From Luidia sarsii (taxonomy: Eukaryota; Echinodermata; Asteroidea; Paxillosida; Luidiidae), in the NCBI GenBank assembly GCA_949987565.1, contig OX465104.1, forward strand, positions 2,515,974 to 2,579,973: 64,000 nt of DNA. Reading direction: 5' to 3'. A program made the position numbers and the translations under genes. The notes beneath the pieces were generated by a model. That model was not told the origin of the DNA, did not search any database, and worked only from the letters and a program-made list of their open reading frames with translations. Shown piece by piece: positions 52,735 through 63,767 of the stretch; position 1 is the first letter of the stretch, and every line of letters begins with the position of its first letter.

Positions 52735-53160
52735 CGCAACTCAGAGAAGGCTTCAGATGCCTTATGACTTGAAGCGATAGCTTTGACTGGTGAATTGTGA
52801 TCAAATCACAAGTCTAAACTCTACACACTATGTAAATGTAGAATTAACGCAGCAGTTGACAAAAATTTCATCCAAAAATGCAAAATCCCAAGCATGTACA
52901 GCAAGGATTTCACTCCTTCGCCTTGGAAGATTTTAAAAAAGAAATTGATTTATTTTTATGACTTAGTGCCAATTCAGCTTTCTACTGCACCAATTTACAA
53001 GATATATGTCTTATTTTTGTATTCACATCCCTGATAGCTCAAACATATCTTATATGAATCAAATTTAATACTCTTTGTTTATTTCTAATGTTCAAATGGC
53101 ACACATACTGTACAATACAAACACTCAACATCAACATGTTGATAAGGAGAATTTATTTTG
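52735..53160. other. Intergenic sequence, no gene recognised
   Basis: AT-rich; no element or ORF that I can name. Confidence 0.4.
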
Positions 53161-53169
53161 GCAAAGAAA

Positions 53170-53240
53170 TAAAGGAAAAACTGGTACGTTCATCCAGAGG
53201 TCTCGGGTTTGAGTCCCGGTCCAGTAAAAGTTTTCTTGAA
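53170..53240 (+). mobile_element. SINE family 2, 3' half
   Basis: CATCCAGAGGTCTCGGGTTT then GAGTCCCGGTCCAGTAAAAG; the A-box half is absent. Confidence 0.6.
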
Positions 53241-53469
53241 CAAGTACAAGTAATATTGACCCTACACTGTACATGTATACATGTACATTACGTGTACAAA
53301 GAATGTTGGTATATGTGCGCTGCATAGATGCAGCACTGCTGATTTGTCAAACAAAGATGGGACAATCAGTAAAAGAGAAATTCCCTGCTGTGAAATTGTG
53401 CGCCGTTTTGCAATCTTTTGCAAGACAAATATTGCTGGCAGTTATTGATTGCAGCCTTGAAGTCATGGA

Positions 53470-53812
53470 AAGGGGCTTTCACACTAGACAAAATCCCCGG
53501 TGATTTTGGTCTGTCTATTCACACTAAGGAAGAAAACCCCAGGGATAAGCTTTTCCCCAAGGAATTTTTACCCCTGCTCGGGGGTAGGGGTAGAAGGAGA
53601 AAAACCCGGGGTTTTACGATTTCCACGGGGAAATAGAGTACCTCGCGGGAGTTTCTAAATGGGTCCAGTGTGAATGGTTGCGGGGGTGTTGGTGGGGTAA
53701 AAATTCCCCTGGAATTCCCTAACCCTAACCCTAACCCCCTAACCCCCTAACCCTAGCCCTAACCAGGATTTAATCCCCGGGGATTTACCATGTAGTGTGA
53801 AAAGGGCTAAAG
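53470..53812. mobile_element. MITE with embedded telomere-like repeats
   Basis: Relative of 49190-49512. 53720-53764 is a run of CCCTAACCCTAACCCTAACC and close variants. Confidence 0.6.
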
Positions 53813-54246
53813 TGTGCGTTTCAGTCTTGAGATAAGTTGTGCATCATAGGTTGTCTGGCTGTATACCATTATAAACAGATGAGTGAGGATAGAAGAAAAA
53901 AACTACTGTAAGAAGTTAGAAGAAGTAAGATTGTCCACATTTTTTCAATTTCCTGAATAAAAATCTGAACACACCCAGATACTGTTGTACTCAATGGCAT
54001 ACAGTATCATTTCCGCGGCTATTTCTACTGACCTTGGAAACTTCCCATACACCATTCCAGTAGGCCACGACCCTTGACAACCTGACCAATCACAACGCAA
54101 GATTCAAGGTCCGACAAATTGCCGCCATTTCGTCCGACAACATTTTTAATTTTGTATACTTTACTACACACCTTTCGTTGTGTTTGCTTTTGTTTCATAT
54201 GTACAGTACCAGGCAATTCCTTTGCAAACCCGAGTTTTATCCTTAA

Positions 54247-54538
54247 AGGCCCAATACAACATTGGTAAAGGTCAAAAGAATGTTTTAGCTCAAATGGTAA
54301 TCTGAGAAAGTAGAAAAAGGGAAAAAAACCATTGCACCATTCTGTAGTGTAAGAAATAGTTTATGACTTGCGAGTCATAAACTATTTGTCGATGTTTGAG
54401 TGAAGATTTCTAGAGAAGTACAGCATTCCAGACTGTAAGAATTGAACATGAGGATTCTATCATGACCATCTACAAACTGTGTAAAGGAAATCTGTGGACA
54501 TTGATGTTTTCCGATCTTCCCAATGTTGTATTCGGCCT
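54247..54538 (-). mobile_element. TTAA-flanked MITE, AGGCCC variant, inverted
   Basis: TTAA at 54243 and 54539. Ends AGGCCCAATACAACATTGGT / CCAATGTTGTATTCGGCCT. Internal sequence is the inverse of 13602-13969. Confidence 0.8.
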
Positions 54539-54544
54539 TTAACC

Positions 54545-55490
54545 ATGGTCAAGCGGTGTTAATAATTATATTCATTGTAATTCTGACTCACGATACCTTG
54601 GCAAAAGAGGAAATGTACATTTTTGGCCTTTTCCAAAACCAACAGTGATTTCGGTGGTTGCGGGCGTGCAGTGTTGTGCACATGTGCGCGGTTGCATGGC
54701 CGTTGCTATGGTGGGCGTGGCCTACTGGATCGGTGTATTCAGACACAAAGTAATATTTATATCTATGATGCAATGCAGTACTCACCGCTATACAGATTTG
54801 AATCAACATCCACATCCATAGCGAGTTGGGATCAATTATTGGTGGAATAAATTCATCATGCTTCCATCCAAGCAAATTTCATTTCAGTTACTATGGCGAT
54901 GTTTGACTCTGGACAGCTTGTAAAAGTTTCCGCTTGTCTGGCATTAACAATAAATTTTTAGAAATTAAAAAAAAAAAAATCTACTAAACTACTAACACTA
55001 ATTACCGATTTTAAAGAGTATTACAGGCAAGTTCGGTAAACGCAATATTAATTTTGTTTGGCAATAATTCAGACTGACAAAAAAATAAATTCATGCAGTA
55101 CACTGACAGCATGTTACTGTAATTGCATGCAGATCCTTTCAAATAAAAGGTGTCTTACAAGTTACAACCCTGACTTGCATGAATTTGGGATAAAACTATA
55201 GATATATTGCAATTTTACTTTCTTTCTTTCTTTTTTCATTAATTAACCCTAACCGGGCATTGAAACCACAATTAACCACACATGGTTTTTCCTGCGGGAG
55301 GATAAGGGCCATGCACCAGGACATTCCACAGCAGGGTTTTTTGTGGTATCCTGTGGTATGTGAGCCTACAGTACACCCCTGTGGGCACTGTGGTAAATTG
55401 CAGTATACAGTGTGTGTCCAGTGCGGTACATGTAGGTGCAAAGCGTTTAATGCCCAGCGATTCCGTTCCGCTTTAAAAGTGGGCCCTCAG
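54545..55490. other. Region downstream of the CDR2-like stop
   Basis: Probably 3' UTR or intergenic. ORFs across 55260-55490 on the plus strand are antisense readings running into the CDR2-like exon. Confidence 0.4.
55446..55451 (-). terminator. Possible ATTAAA poly(A) signal of the CDR2-like gene
   Basis: On the minus strand an ATTAAA lies about 46 nt after the stop codon. It is a common variant signal but would give a very short 3' UTR. Confidence 0.2.
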
Positions 55491-55496
55491 TCGCCC

Positions 55497-56424
55497 TCAG
55501 TCATCCGCGGCCGCCGCGTCTTGCTGGTGCGCGTAGTGAGGTCTGTGCAGTATCTCAAAGATCTCGTTGAAGAGTTTCCGGTACTCGGGCGGCCCGTTCT
55601 CGAACATGGACTCCATGGGACTGGCCTGGACGCTCTTGGCCGGGGTGGTGGCGGCCGCCTTGTCGCCGGTCTGGTGCCCCGTCTCGGCCTTGCGCCGGAG
55701 GCTGAGGGCCCGCGGGCGAGCACACTGATCCTCCCGCAGCGAGCCGCAGCGGCTGCGCGCCAGGAGCGAGTTGTACTTGCCCATCAGGGCGTGGTACTGG
55801 GCGTCGATCTCGCCCAGGAGCGACACGCCCTCCGGCTTCGGGTGGCCGACCAGCTGGCTCAGCCTCTCGGCGCTCATCAGTCCCTCCTCGCCGCCGGGGT
55901 CCGTCGGGGAGGCGGCCACGGCGGCCGGGCAACCGCCTCGACCGCCGGCGGCCAGGGCCTCGAAGTCGGCGTGGATCAAGCTGTCGCAGTACTTGCAGAC
56001 GGCCTCGTTGGAGGTGGCAAGCGACTTGTAGTCCCGGCGGATGGCCCGCATCTGGCCTTGCACCTCCAGCTCCTTGGCCCGCTCCTCCAGCCGCCGGTTC
56101 TCCCGCAGGAGGACGGTCAGCTCTGCCTCGGCGTCCTGCACCCGCTGCTCCCTCCCGGCCAGCTTCTCCTGCAGCGTCCGCAGGCTCCGGTGGAGGCCGG
56201 CCACCTCCTCCTCGCGCAGCGTCTCGCTGGCGGCCACGCCGAAGTCGTGGCTGCGGGCCCGGCGCAGCGGGTAGGCGCCCGAGCTGTTGGCGCCCAGCGC
56301 CTCCAGGATTCGCTTCTGCCTCCGGCCCTCCCGCAGTCGCTCCAGCTCCGAGGTCTTGAGCTGCTGGATGTGGGCCTGCTGTTCCTGGCTCTTCATCTCC
56401 AGGTACTCAATCGTCTCACTCATC
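55497..56424 (-). CDS. CDR2L: CDR2/CDR2L-type coiled-coil protein, C-terminal coding exon
   Basis: 308 codons plus stop on the minus strand, opened by a TTTCCCTGCTCATCAG acceptor with 1 nt of the preceding codon. It belongs to the cerebellar degeneration-related protein 2 family (cytoplasmic coiled-coil proteins). Residues 2-40 (SETIEYLE...QLKTSELERLREGRRQKR) match the TETIERLQ...LEQLRVRREKRERRRT region of CDR2/CDR2L. Residues 70-130 are heptad-rich coiled coil. GVSLLGEIDAQYHALMGKY (199-217) matches GMSILREVDEQYHALLEKY, and PPEYRKLFNEIF (278-289) matches the C-terminal QPEYKALFKEIF. The exon is strikingly GC-rich compared with its surroundings. The N-terminal exons should lie at higher coordinates on this strand; I did not find them before 64000. 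Whether it is closer to CDR2 or CDR2L is not decided, and an invertebrate probably has one gene for both. Confidence 0.9.
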
Positions 56425-56477
56425 CTGATGAGCAGGGAAAGGCAACCAAAAACAAAAACAGTCAACAGCAATGTAAG

Positions 56478-56765
56478 AAGTGATATACAAAAATGTGGCA
56501 AACTGCTTTACTGACTACAATTACCAAAATGCAAATCTCAAAATTTAGTGGGCCTGACATTTTGATCCTAGCAGGACCTTTCTCATGTTAAAAGGAATTC
56601 ATCAATGGTATCATTCAATGTACGTAGGATCCAAGAACAAATTCAGATCCAATTCAGTTTTTAGGACATACTTTCTATGGCTGGTCGAACAAAACCAAAA
56701 TGCAAATCTCAAAATTTAGTGGGCCTGACGTTTCGATCCTAGCAGGACCTTTCTCAAAGGCAGAG
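56478..56765 (-). repeat. Two Penelope-type ends upstream of the CDR2-like exon
   Basis: 56478-56585 with GTGGCAAACTGCTTTACTGA companion and 56690-56765, both ending in the GATCCTAGCAGGACCTTTCT motif. The first begins about 55 nt upstream (transcription sense) of the exon acceptor. Confidence 0.7.
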
Positions 56766-56769
56766 AAAC

Positions 56770-57135
56770 TCTCATAAAATAAACACTGTATAGCTGTAAG
56801 GTATTAGTAGCAAAATTAGCAAAATGGATTATTTAGATAATTCAGTGGATTAGCAGTGACCTCCCCTCAGTTGTTATTGAATTTCGATGATTTCTATCAT
56901 TTTATAGAGGAATAACAATGCTTGTTTGAATATGCAAATTCAATATAAATTGAAATCTGAAAAGGTAAATTTCCACAAATAATTTTCATTTAGAATTTAG
57001 ATTAGAAACCAGCATCTGATTTCATTCTTGGTAAGAATTTTTTTTCACAGCTCTGTGGCGTTAAAAATAAGCTATACAAAAATAGAAAAAATCCTTTTCA
57101 AGTCCAGTGCAGACAACCTGACATGTTTTCCTCAC
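56770..57135. other. AT-rich sequence, no gene recognised
   Basis: No CDR2-family N-terminal exon or named element could be identified here. Confidence 0.4.
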
Positions 57136-57138
57136 AGA

Positions 57139-57290
57139 AACTAGTAAATGGAAAAAAAATGGATAAGTTAGTTGTGTTTTTAGTTTACCGATTGGTTTTT
57201 TTTTTTTTTTAAATCGTGCACGATTACTAAACTAAAAACACAACCAACTTGTCTGGTTTTTTTTTCTTTCCTCCATTTACTAGTTTCAGT
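57139..57290. repeat. Long hairpin (AAACTAGTAAATGG / CCATTTACTAGTTT)
   Basis: Arms of about 65 nt including GTTGTGTTTTTAGTTTA and its complement, with a T run on one side; probably a small foldback element. Confidence 0.7.
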
Positions 57291-57299
57291 AAACGTTAT

Positions 57300-58275
57300 A
57301 GTTTCAACAGCTGGATAACGTTACTGCAAGGTACAAAAGTCATCATGCATTCATTTGCATTCACCGTAAGGGCCGTTCCAACTACGGAAATAATTGCGAT
57401 TTGAATCGCGATTCAAAAACCTTTTTTTGGGGGGGGTCGTGTCCACACACGCCAAAAAAAATCGCGAGACGATTGTCGTTAGCAGTTGTGGTCAAATGGT
57501 GGGCGTGTCCTTGAGGGTGGCCCATGAAGGGAGACATATAAACAAGCACGGCACTTCCTGTCAATCAGAGCGTGAGCGGTGCATTGTGGGATTTTAAAAA
57601 AAAAAGTGCTAAAAAAAAGCTAAACCCTCCTCTCACGCAGTTTTAAATTTGTGGCGAGTTAAACCGGATCGGTTTTAAATTCAAAACGGTGTCGGAGTGT
57701 TCATACACTATTTTTTAAACTGATCGGGTCAAAACGGTAGTTTTTAGCGAATTTAAAACGCTGTCTGAACGTGATTTTACGAACGAACCTATTTAAAAAA
57801 TGAACAGCAGAGGAAATTATAAATCACATGCTTCATTGCATCTCGGTTGTAATTTTTTATGAAGGAACTGTGTACTCCAAATAATACATGGTTGGACGAA
57901 CGGCTTATGTCAACATTTGTCCCTTTTTTTTATGATCAGCCAACTGTGGTCTGTTGTGGCATTGGTTACCGTCGCACGGCAATATTGTAGATAGTCACAG
58001 CACCGCTGTCTGTGTGGTCATACTGGGACCAGTATGATCCACAGTGGGGACCAGGTTATTGAATTATCAACTTCCATTTAATTAATTTGCGGCGCTCATA
58101 TCAGATTTTTTGCATCCGGCAGATATCGTGGCTCCACTGCACAAACCCATACGGGCATTTCACATGGTGGTTTCGTTCGACCAGCCATAGAAAATACGTC
58201 CTAAAAACTGAATTGGATCTGATTTTTTTCTTGGAATCCTACGTACAACGAATGATACCAAGATGAATCCCTTTT
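57300..58275. other. Repeat-derived sequence without recognised genes
   Basis: Includes a G run at 57427-57436 and the repeat shared with 12107-12300. Near 58180-58260 is the inverse of the sequence at 56600-56690 (GGTCGAACRAAACCA block), so this tract and the PLE ends around it form a wide inverted repeat. Confidence 0.45.
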
Positions 58276-58279
58276 AACA

Positions 58280-58375
58280 TGTAAAAGGTCCTGCTAGGAT
58301 CGAAACGTCAGGCCCACTCAATTTTGAGATTTGCATTTTGGTAATTTTAATCAATAAGCAGTTTGTATATCACTA
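58280..58375 (+). repeat. Solo Penelope-type end
   Basis: AAAAGGTCCTGCTAGGATCG, AAACGTCAGGCCC, then the ATTTGCATTTTGGTAATTTT companion. Confidence 0.75.
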
Positions 58376-58543
58376 TGAGTACATGTACTTTATTCTATTC
58401 TATTTTCATTTTACTTTTATCCTATTTTTTATCCTTATTGGGGGGCTGTTCCTTAAATTATATGTTGCATGTCTCTCAATCTCAGCTCAGTGCAGAACTT
58501 AATCCTTTAAGCCTCTGGGGAAACACAATGGGTCTTTAGCATT

Positions 58544-59365
58544 GGAATCTGTGCAGACTGTGGGGCTAGAGTTTGGTTCAGTGGGACCCTAGTTAACTGT
58601 CCACAGTTGGTCAAGACTTGGACTAAATGAAATCTTTTGTTGTAGTAGGGAGCTGAGGAATTTTAGTGCATCATGTGGGAATTGGAATCTCTTCAGACTG
58701 TGGGGCTAGAGTTTGGTTCAGTAGGGCCCTAGTTAACTGTTAACAGAGTTGGTCAAGACTTGGACTAAATGAAATCTTTTGTTGTAGTAGGGAGCTGAGG
58801 AATTTTAGTGCATCATGTGGGAATTGGAATCTCTACAGACTGTGGGGCTAGAGTTTGGTTCAGTAGGGCCCTAGTTAACTGTCCACAGTTGGTCAAGACT
58901 TGGACTAAATGAAATCTTTTGTTGTAGTAGGGAGCTGAGGAATTTTAGTGCATCATGTGGGAATTTGAATCTCTACAGACTGTGGGGCTAGAGTTTGGTT
59001 CAGTAGGGCCCTAGTTAACTGTCAAGAGTTGGTCAAGACTTGGACTAAATTAAATCTTTTGTTGTAGTAGGGAGCTGAGGAATTTTAGTGCATCATGTGG
59101 GAATTGGAATCTCTTCAGACTGTGGGGCTAGAGTTTGGTTCAGTAGGGCCCTAGTTAACTGTTAACAGAGTTGGTCAAGACTTGGACTAAATGAAATCTT
59201 TTGTTGTAGTAGGGAGCTGAGGAATTTTAGTGCATCATGAGCTGGGAATTGGAATCTCTACAGACTATGGGGCTAGAGTTTGGTTCAGTAGGGTTGGTCA
59301 AGACTTGGACTAAATCAAATCTTTTGTTGTAGTAGGGAGCTGAGGAATGTTAGCGCATCATGGAG
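58544..59365 (+). repeat. 140-bp satellite, about six copies
   Basis: TGGGGCTAGAGTTTGGTTCA recurs at 58561, 58701, 58843, 58983, 59123 and (TGGGG variant) 59268. Units contain TTTTGTTGTAGTAGGGAGCT. The last unit is partly deleted. Confidence 0.95.
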
Positions 59366-59632
59366 TGGAGCTGGCTGGGTAGAGTGACCGTGGGAGTTTT
59401 AGTTTGTTCTAGTTTGGGCCAACCCCTCCCTATACAACCACACACAAAAAGGCAGATGACTGTTGTCCCTGATACTAGTGGTAGTAACTAGTGGTAGTAG
59501 ATCACTCGCTGGATGCCAGAGGTATAGGACATGCCTGCCCAGTCAGATACAGTACATGTAGCTGCCTGTGCACTACTTTGATTGTAGCTGAGATATCGGA
59601 TTCGGTCTCAGTGTGAGACTTTTTTTTTTTCG

Positions 59633-59811
59633 CAGTGGCTGTTGTTACGGCAGTCGTCCGTGTGGTTCCCTGACTTGATTGTATTTCATCAGCATTGCAG
59701 GCTGGTTGAACCAGTCTATTAGCTGATAGTCTGGTTCCAAGAGCTAAACATCCTGACAAATACTGTGAAGTCAGGGAACCACACGGACGACTGCCGTAAC
59801 AACAGCCACTG
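59633..59811. mobile_element. Palindromic MITE, near-perfect copy
   Basis: Arms of about 75 nt from CAGTGGCTGTTGTTACGGCA to its complement TGCCGTAACAACAGCCACTG. CAGTG ends suggest a hAT-like origin; flanks are T-rich. Confidence 0.85.
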
Positions 59812-60127
59812 CGGGTTTTTTTTGCTTCTGTAAGCACTAGCAGCCAGCAGCCTTGGATGAAATACTGGACTTTGTGATTCGGTCTTAGCATGCATGGTCT
59901 TTAGTGTGGGGCACATCTTGCTTAGCTGTAACATGGAGGAATAAGGAGACTCCATGGCTGTAACCAGCCAGCGCTGAAGTGCCTTTGCTGAGATTTCTGC
60001 GTGAACTCTTGTGCCAGTTTTTGGGGGCACACTGCTTTGAGGAGAAGGCGTTTGGATTATAGCAGCGGACGAAGGCATTCAGATCACCAAGAGGAGACTG
60101 CATGTAACAGTAAGCAATCCTTATTCG

Positions 60128-60306
60128 CAGTGGCTGTTGTTATGGCAGTCGTCCGTGTGGTTCCCTGACTTCACAGTATTTGTCAGGATGTTTAGCTCTT
60201 GGAACCAGACTATCAGCTAATAGACTGGTTCAACCAGCCTGCAATGCTGACGAAATACAATCAAGTCAGGGAACCACACGGACGACTGCCGTAACAACAG
60301 CCACTG
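60128..60306. mobile_element. Palindromic MITE, second near-perfect copy
   Basis: Same element 495 nt downstream, in opposite internal orientation. Flanking CAATCCTT and CAATCCTA look like a target duplication of about 8 nt, as expected for hAT elements. Confidence 0.85.
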
Positions 60307-60339
60307 CAATCCTAATTTCATGTACATGTACATGTATAT

Positions 60340-60475
60340 CTCAAAAGTTAGAGGGCCTGACGTTTCTTTGCCTTTGAGGGTCCTGCTAGGATCGAAACTT
60401 CAGGCCCTCTAACTTTTGAGATTTAGGTATTACAGATCATCTTAGTCAGAGAGCAGTTTGCGACAGTTTTTGTAT
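60340..60475. repeat. Inverted Penelope-type ends (TTAGAGGGCC subfamily)
   Basis: A shortened left motif and a fuller right motif (GGTCCTGCTAGGATCGAAAC), followed by GTCAGAGAGCAGTTTGCGAC. Confidence 0.7.
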
Positions 60476-60724
60476 CTGATTTCATGTATTTCAAATGTAT
60501 ACACGCATTTGAATTGCTAGTTGGATTGAAACCTGAATTATAATGAAGACCGACATTCTAAAACGGTCTTCAAAATTGATATTGTGATAAATATTAATTG
60601 ATTATATATACGCAAGGCAAGATTTTAGTTTAATTAATACCTACTGAATTTGAAATTAAATTATGATGACGATTTGATGAATTGGAAGTTAAGGCGAATT
60701 AAAAATGTTCCGACTACAATTTAA

Positions 60725-60840
60725 TTTTTGAAAATTGGCAAAGAAAACTTTGACTGAACCAGGCCTTGAACCCGAGACCTCTGGTTTTGCGTACCAACGC
60801 TCTTACCATCTGAGCTATCCACCCTTAGATGGCGGCCTTC
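60725..60840 (-). mobile_element. SINE family 2 with intact tRNA-like head
   Basis: Minus strand: GGATAGCTCAGATGGTAAGA, TTGGT-ACGCAAA-ACCAG anticodon arm, and TCGGGTTCAAG. It is the only member next to the array that keeps both A- and B-box halves. Position 33 is C. Confidence 0.75.
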
Positions 60841-61385
60841 CCTAATAGTCAACTAGTCTTTGGCACACCAGCGCTCTTACCATCTGAGCTATCCAGCCCT
60901 TATATGGTGGCCTTCCCTAATAGTCAACTAGTCTTTGGCACACCAGTGCTCTTACCATCTGAGCTATCCACCCTTAGATGGCGGCCTTCCCTAATAGTCA
61001 ACTAGTCTTTGGCACACCAGCGCTCTTACCATCTGAGCTATCCAGCCCTTATATGGTGGCCTTCCCTAATAGTCAACTAGTCTTTGGCACACCAGTGCTC
61101 TTACCATCTGAGCTATCCAGCCCTTAGATGGTGGCCTTCCCTAATAGTCAACTAGTCTTTGGCACACCAGTGCTCTTACCATCTGAGCTATCCAGCCCTT
61201 AGATGGTGGCCTTCCCTAATAGTCAACTAGTCTTTGGCACACCAGTGCTCTTCCATCTGAGCTATCCAGCCCTTAGATGGCGGCCTTCCCTAATAGTCAA
61301 CTAGTCTTTGGCACACCAGCGTTCTTACCATCTGAGCTATCCAGCCCTTAGACAGTTAGATGGCAGCCTTCCCAAATAGTCAACT
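60841..61385 (-). repeat. 75-bp array of SINE/tRNA 5' heads
   Basis: TAATAGTCAACTAGTCTTTG recurs at about 60843, 60918, 60992, 61067, 61142, 61217 and 61291 (74-75 nt apart), plus a last variant near 61374. Each unit carries CTTACCATCTGAGCTATCC, the complement of a tRNA A-box region. Confidence 0.9.
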
Positions 61386-61543
61386 GATCATAGATTCTAA
61401 GGACTTTGTTTCGGTGTTTCTCTTCGTTAGTTGTAAATATAATCAATGGATAATAACATTCGAACTCAAGATGTTGCTGTTTTATCTTCATTTTGTTGTT
61501 TGAATTTGTTGTGAAAATGCCAACAACTGCTCGGCTGTGTTAA

Positions 61544-61913
61544 AGCCCCTGCACAACATTGGTGGAGGTCAAAGAATAGCATCCATATATTGTCTGATCT
61601 AACATACAGTATGCATGAAATAGCACACCTGTAAAAATTTCAGCTCAATTCGAGTCTCGAGAAAATCGTGAAAACTGCTTCATTTGTTCCACGAAAATGC
61701 AGCATTCAACGCCGTACTGTTCCAAAAAATAGTTCAGATCTCGGTGAGACTTCAACGATTTCTTTTACTCTTTTCTCCCAAAATACAACATTTCAGGCAG
61801 AAATATTTCAGTGCGAGGGTTCTACTACATAACCATATCTTCAAACTGTATAAGTTTCATGTAAATCTGTGAACATTTATGTTTTTCGAGCTCACCAATG
61901 TTGTGTAGGGGCT
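61544..61913 (-). mobile_element. TTAA-flanked MITE, AGCCCC family, inverted
   Basis: TTAA at 61540 and 61914. Ends AGCCCCTGCACAACATTGGT / CACCAATGTTGTGTAGGGGC. Internal order is the inverse of 40232-40592. Confidence 0.8.
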
Positions 61914-62084
61914 TTAACGGGAACAGTTCAAGAGCCATGTGACAAACATACACCCGCCCCCTACATGTACTTGACTGAGTTCTCTCAATAATTCCATTTG
62001 GTCTACTTCTATTTTGTTCATCTCTTGGGGCTTCGCTAAGCCAAATCCCATTAGAAAATTAAATGGCTCTCTGTTTTCTTAACG

Positions 62085-62965
62085 GGTAGTTAGAAATTAC
62101 TGGAGGTATGAATTCTTAGGGCCCATTCTGCAAAGGTCTGCCTTGCAGGCTGTCTACCACAGAGGCACAGATCACAGATCTCTTTCCTTGCTCTATGCAC
62201 AGAGTGAGTGGGTATTTGAATCTTTCCAAAAACAAATTCTCTGACAAGAAGGTGACTCTAACGGGTACAATGTAGTTAGAAATTACTGGAGGTATGAATT
62301 CTTAGGGCCCATTCTGCAAAGGTCTGCCTTGCAGGCTGTCTACCACAGAGGCACAGATCACAGATCTCTTTCCTTGCTCTATGCACAGAGTGAGTGGGTA
62401 TTTGAATCTTTCCAAAAACAAATTCTCTGACAAGAAGGTGACTCTAACGGGTACAATGTAGTTAGAAATTACTGGAGGTATGAATTCTTAGGGCCCATTC
62501 TGCAAAGGTCTGCCTTGCAGGCTGTCTACCACAGAGGCACAGATCACAGATCTCTTTCCTTGCTCTATGCACAGAGTGAGTGGGTATTTGAATCTTTCCA
62601 AAAACAAATTCTCTGACAAGAAGGTGACTCTAACGGGTACAATGTAGTTAGAAATTACTGGAGGTATGAATTCTTAGGGCCCATTCTGCAAAGGTCTGCC
62701 TTGCAGGCTGTCTACCACAGAGGCACAGATCACAGATCTCTTTCCTTGCTCTATGCACAGAGTGAGTGGGTATTTGAATCTTCCCAAAAACAAATTCTCT
62801 GACAAGAAGGTGACTCTAATGGGTAGTTAGAAATTACTGGAGGTATGAATTCTTAGGGCCCATTCTGCACAGTCCGCCTTGCGGTAACAGGCTGTCTACC
62901 ACAGAGAGGGTGGGTATTTGAATCTTTCAAAACGATTTCTTCTCTGACAAGAAGGTGACTAGTAT
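62085..62965 (+). repeat. 186-bp satellite, nearly identical copies
   Basis: GTTAGAAATTACTGGAGGTA recurs at 62089, 62275, 62461, 62647 and 62826. The first four units are almost identical, implying very recent amplification or ongoing homogenisation; the fifth has a deletion and changes. Confidence 0.95.
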
Positions 62966-62989
62966 ATAAAGGACTAGATTTTAACAAAT

Positions 62990-63300
62990 GCATCAAGAAA
63001 AATTGTATAGGTCTATCAGTCTACTACTGGCAGTGAACAGAATGCAGGATATCCCCAGTGAGTTAGATTGCTCCATGAAAATTAGGAATAACAGTAAAAT
63101 GAAGTATGTGGAGAGGTTCAGTGTAACTTGCAGAATGTGGTGTGTAATAAACAGTTTTATTTATTTGTGTAATTCAAAATTAATGATATAATAAGGACAA
63201 TGCAAGAATGGTTGGGCTAAATTCACAAATTGGCAGGGAACTCATTTTGGTTTCTGCGCTGGGTTATTGCACAATGGGTCACCAATTGTTTTTGTTTTCA
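62990..63300. other. No feature recognised
   Basis: Short ORFs only; no recognisable motif. Confidence 0.35.
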
Positions 63301-63304
63301 CACA

Positions 63305-63400
63305 TGTTGAATGTACATGTACCGGTACATGTACATGTACATGGTACATGTACGTACTATACACAAACGTATGTATACATGTACGTGTACATGTACCGGT
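63305..63400. repeat. tacatgta/ccggta microsatellite
   Basis: Self-complementary ATGTACATGTACCGGTACAT-type sequence; scattered shorter runs occur throughout the window. Confidence 0.85.
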
Positions 63401-63767
63401 AGCTTTGTTCACTGCACACTGTATGGACTGTGTGCTGTACAAACTACAATGCATAATTGCATAATTATGACTGTACAGTACATGTGGTGTACATACATGT
63501 ACATACCATAATTTCTTAATCTATGCAAGTAGCAGTCATATTTTCCAATGTACTGGCTCCAAACTGGTCATTTTCCCACTGGTCATCAGGCATATTCCTT
63601 GCCCAAACAAGGACCCAATTATTCCAATTATGAATAAACCAAGCCTGTCTTGTTTATTCCCGACTTCCTGAGTGGTTAATTTTTCATCATATTTCATAGC
63701 AGGACTCCCAAGGCCCGACCCTCAAAACTGAGTAGTGAATCCATAATGAAGCCAATTAAAAAAGCGA

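Noticed and set aside
55260..56483. 407-codon plus-strand ORF
   Set aside because: Antisense shadow of the GC-rich CDR2-like exon, whose minus-strand reading matches a known family.
60841..61385. CRISPR-like regularly spaced repeat
   Set aside because: Eukaryotic context, no distinct spacers; units are tandem copies of a SINE head.
62085..62965. CRISPR or rDNA-type array
   Set aside because: Whole 186-bp unit repeats without variable spacers and has no rRNA similarity that I can recognise.
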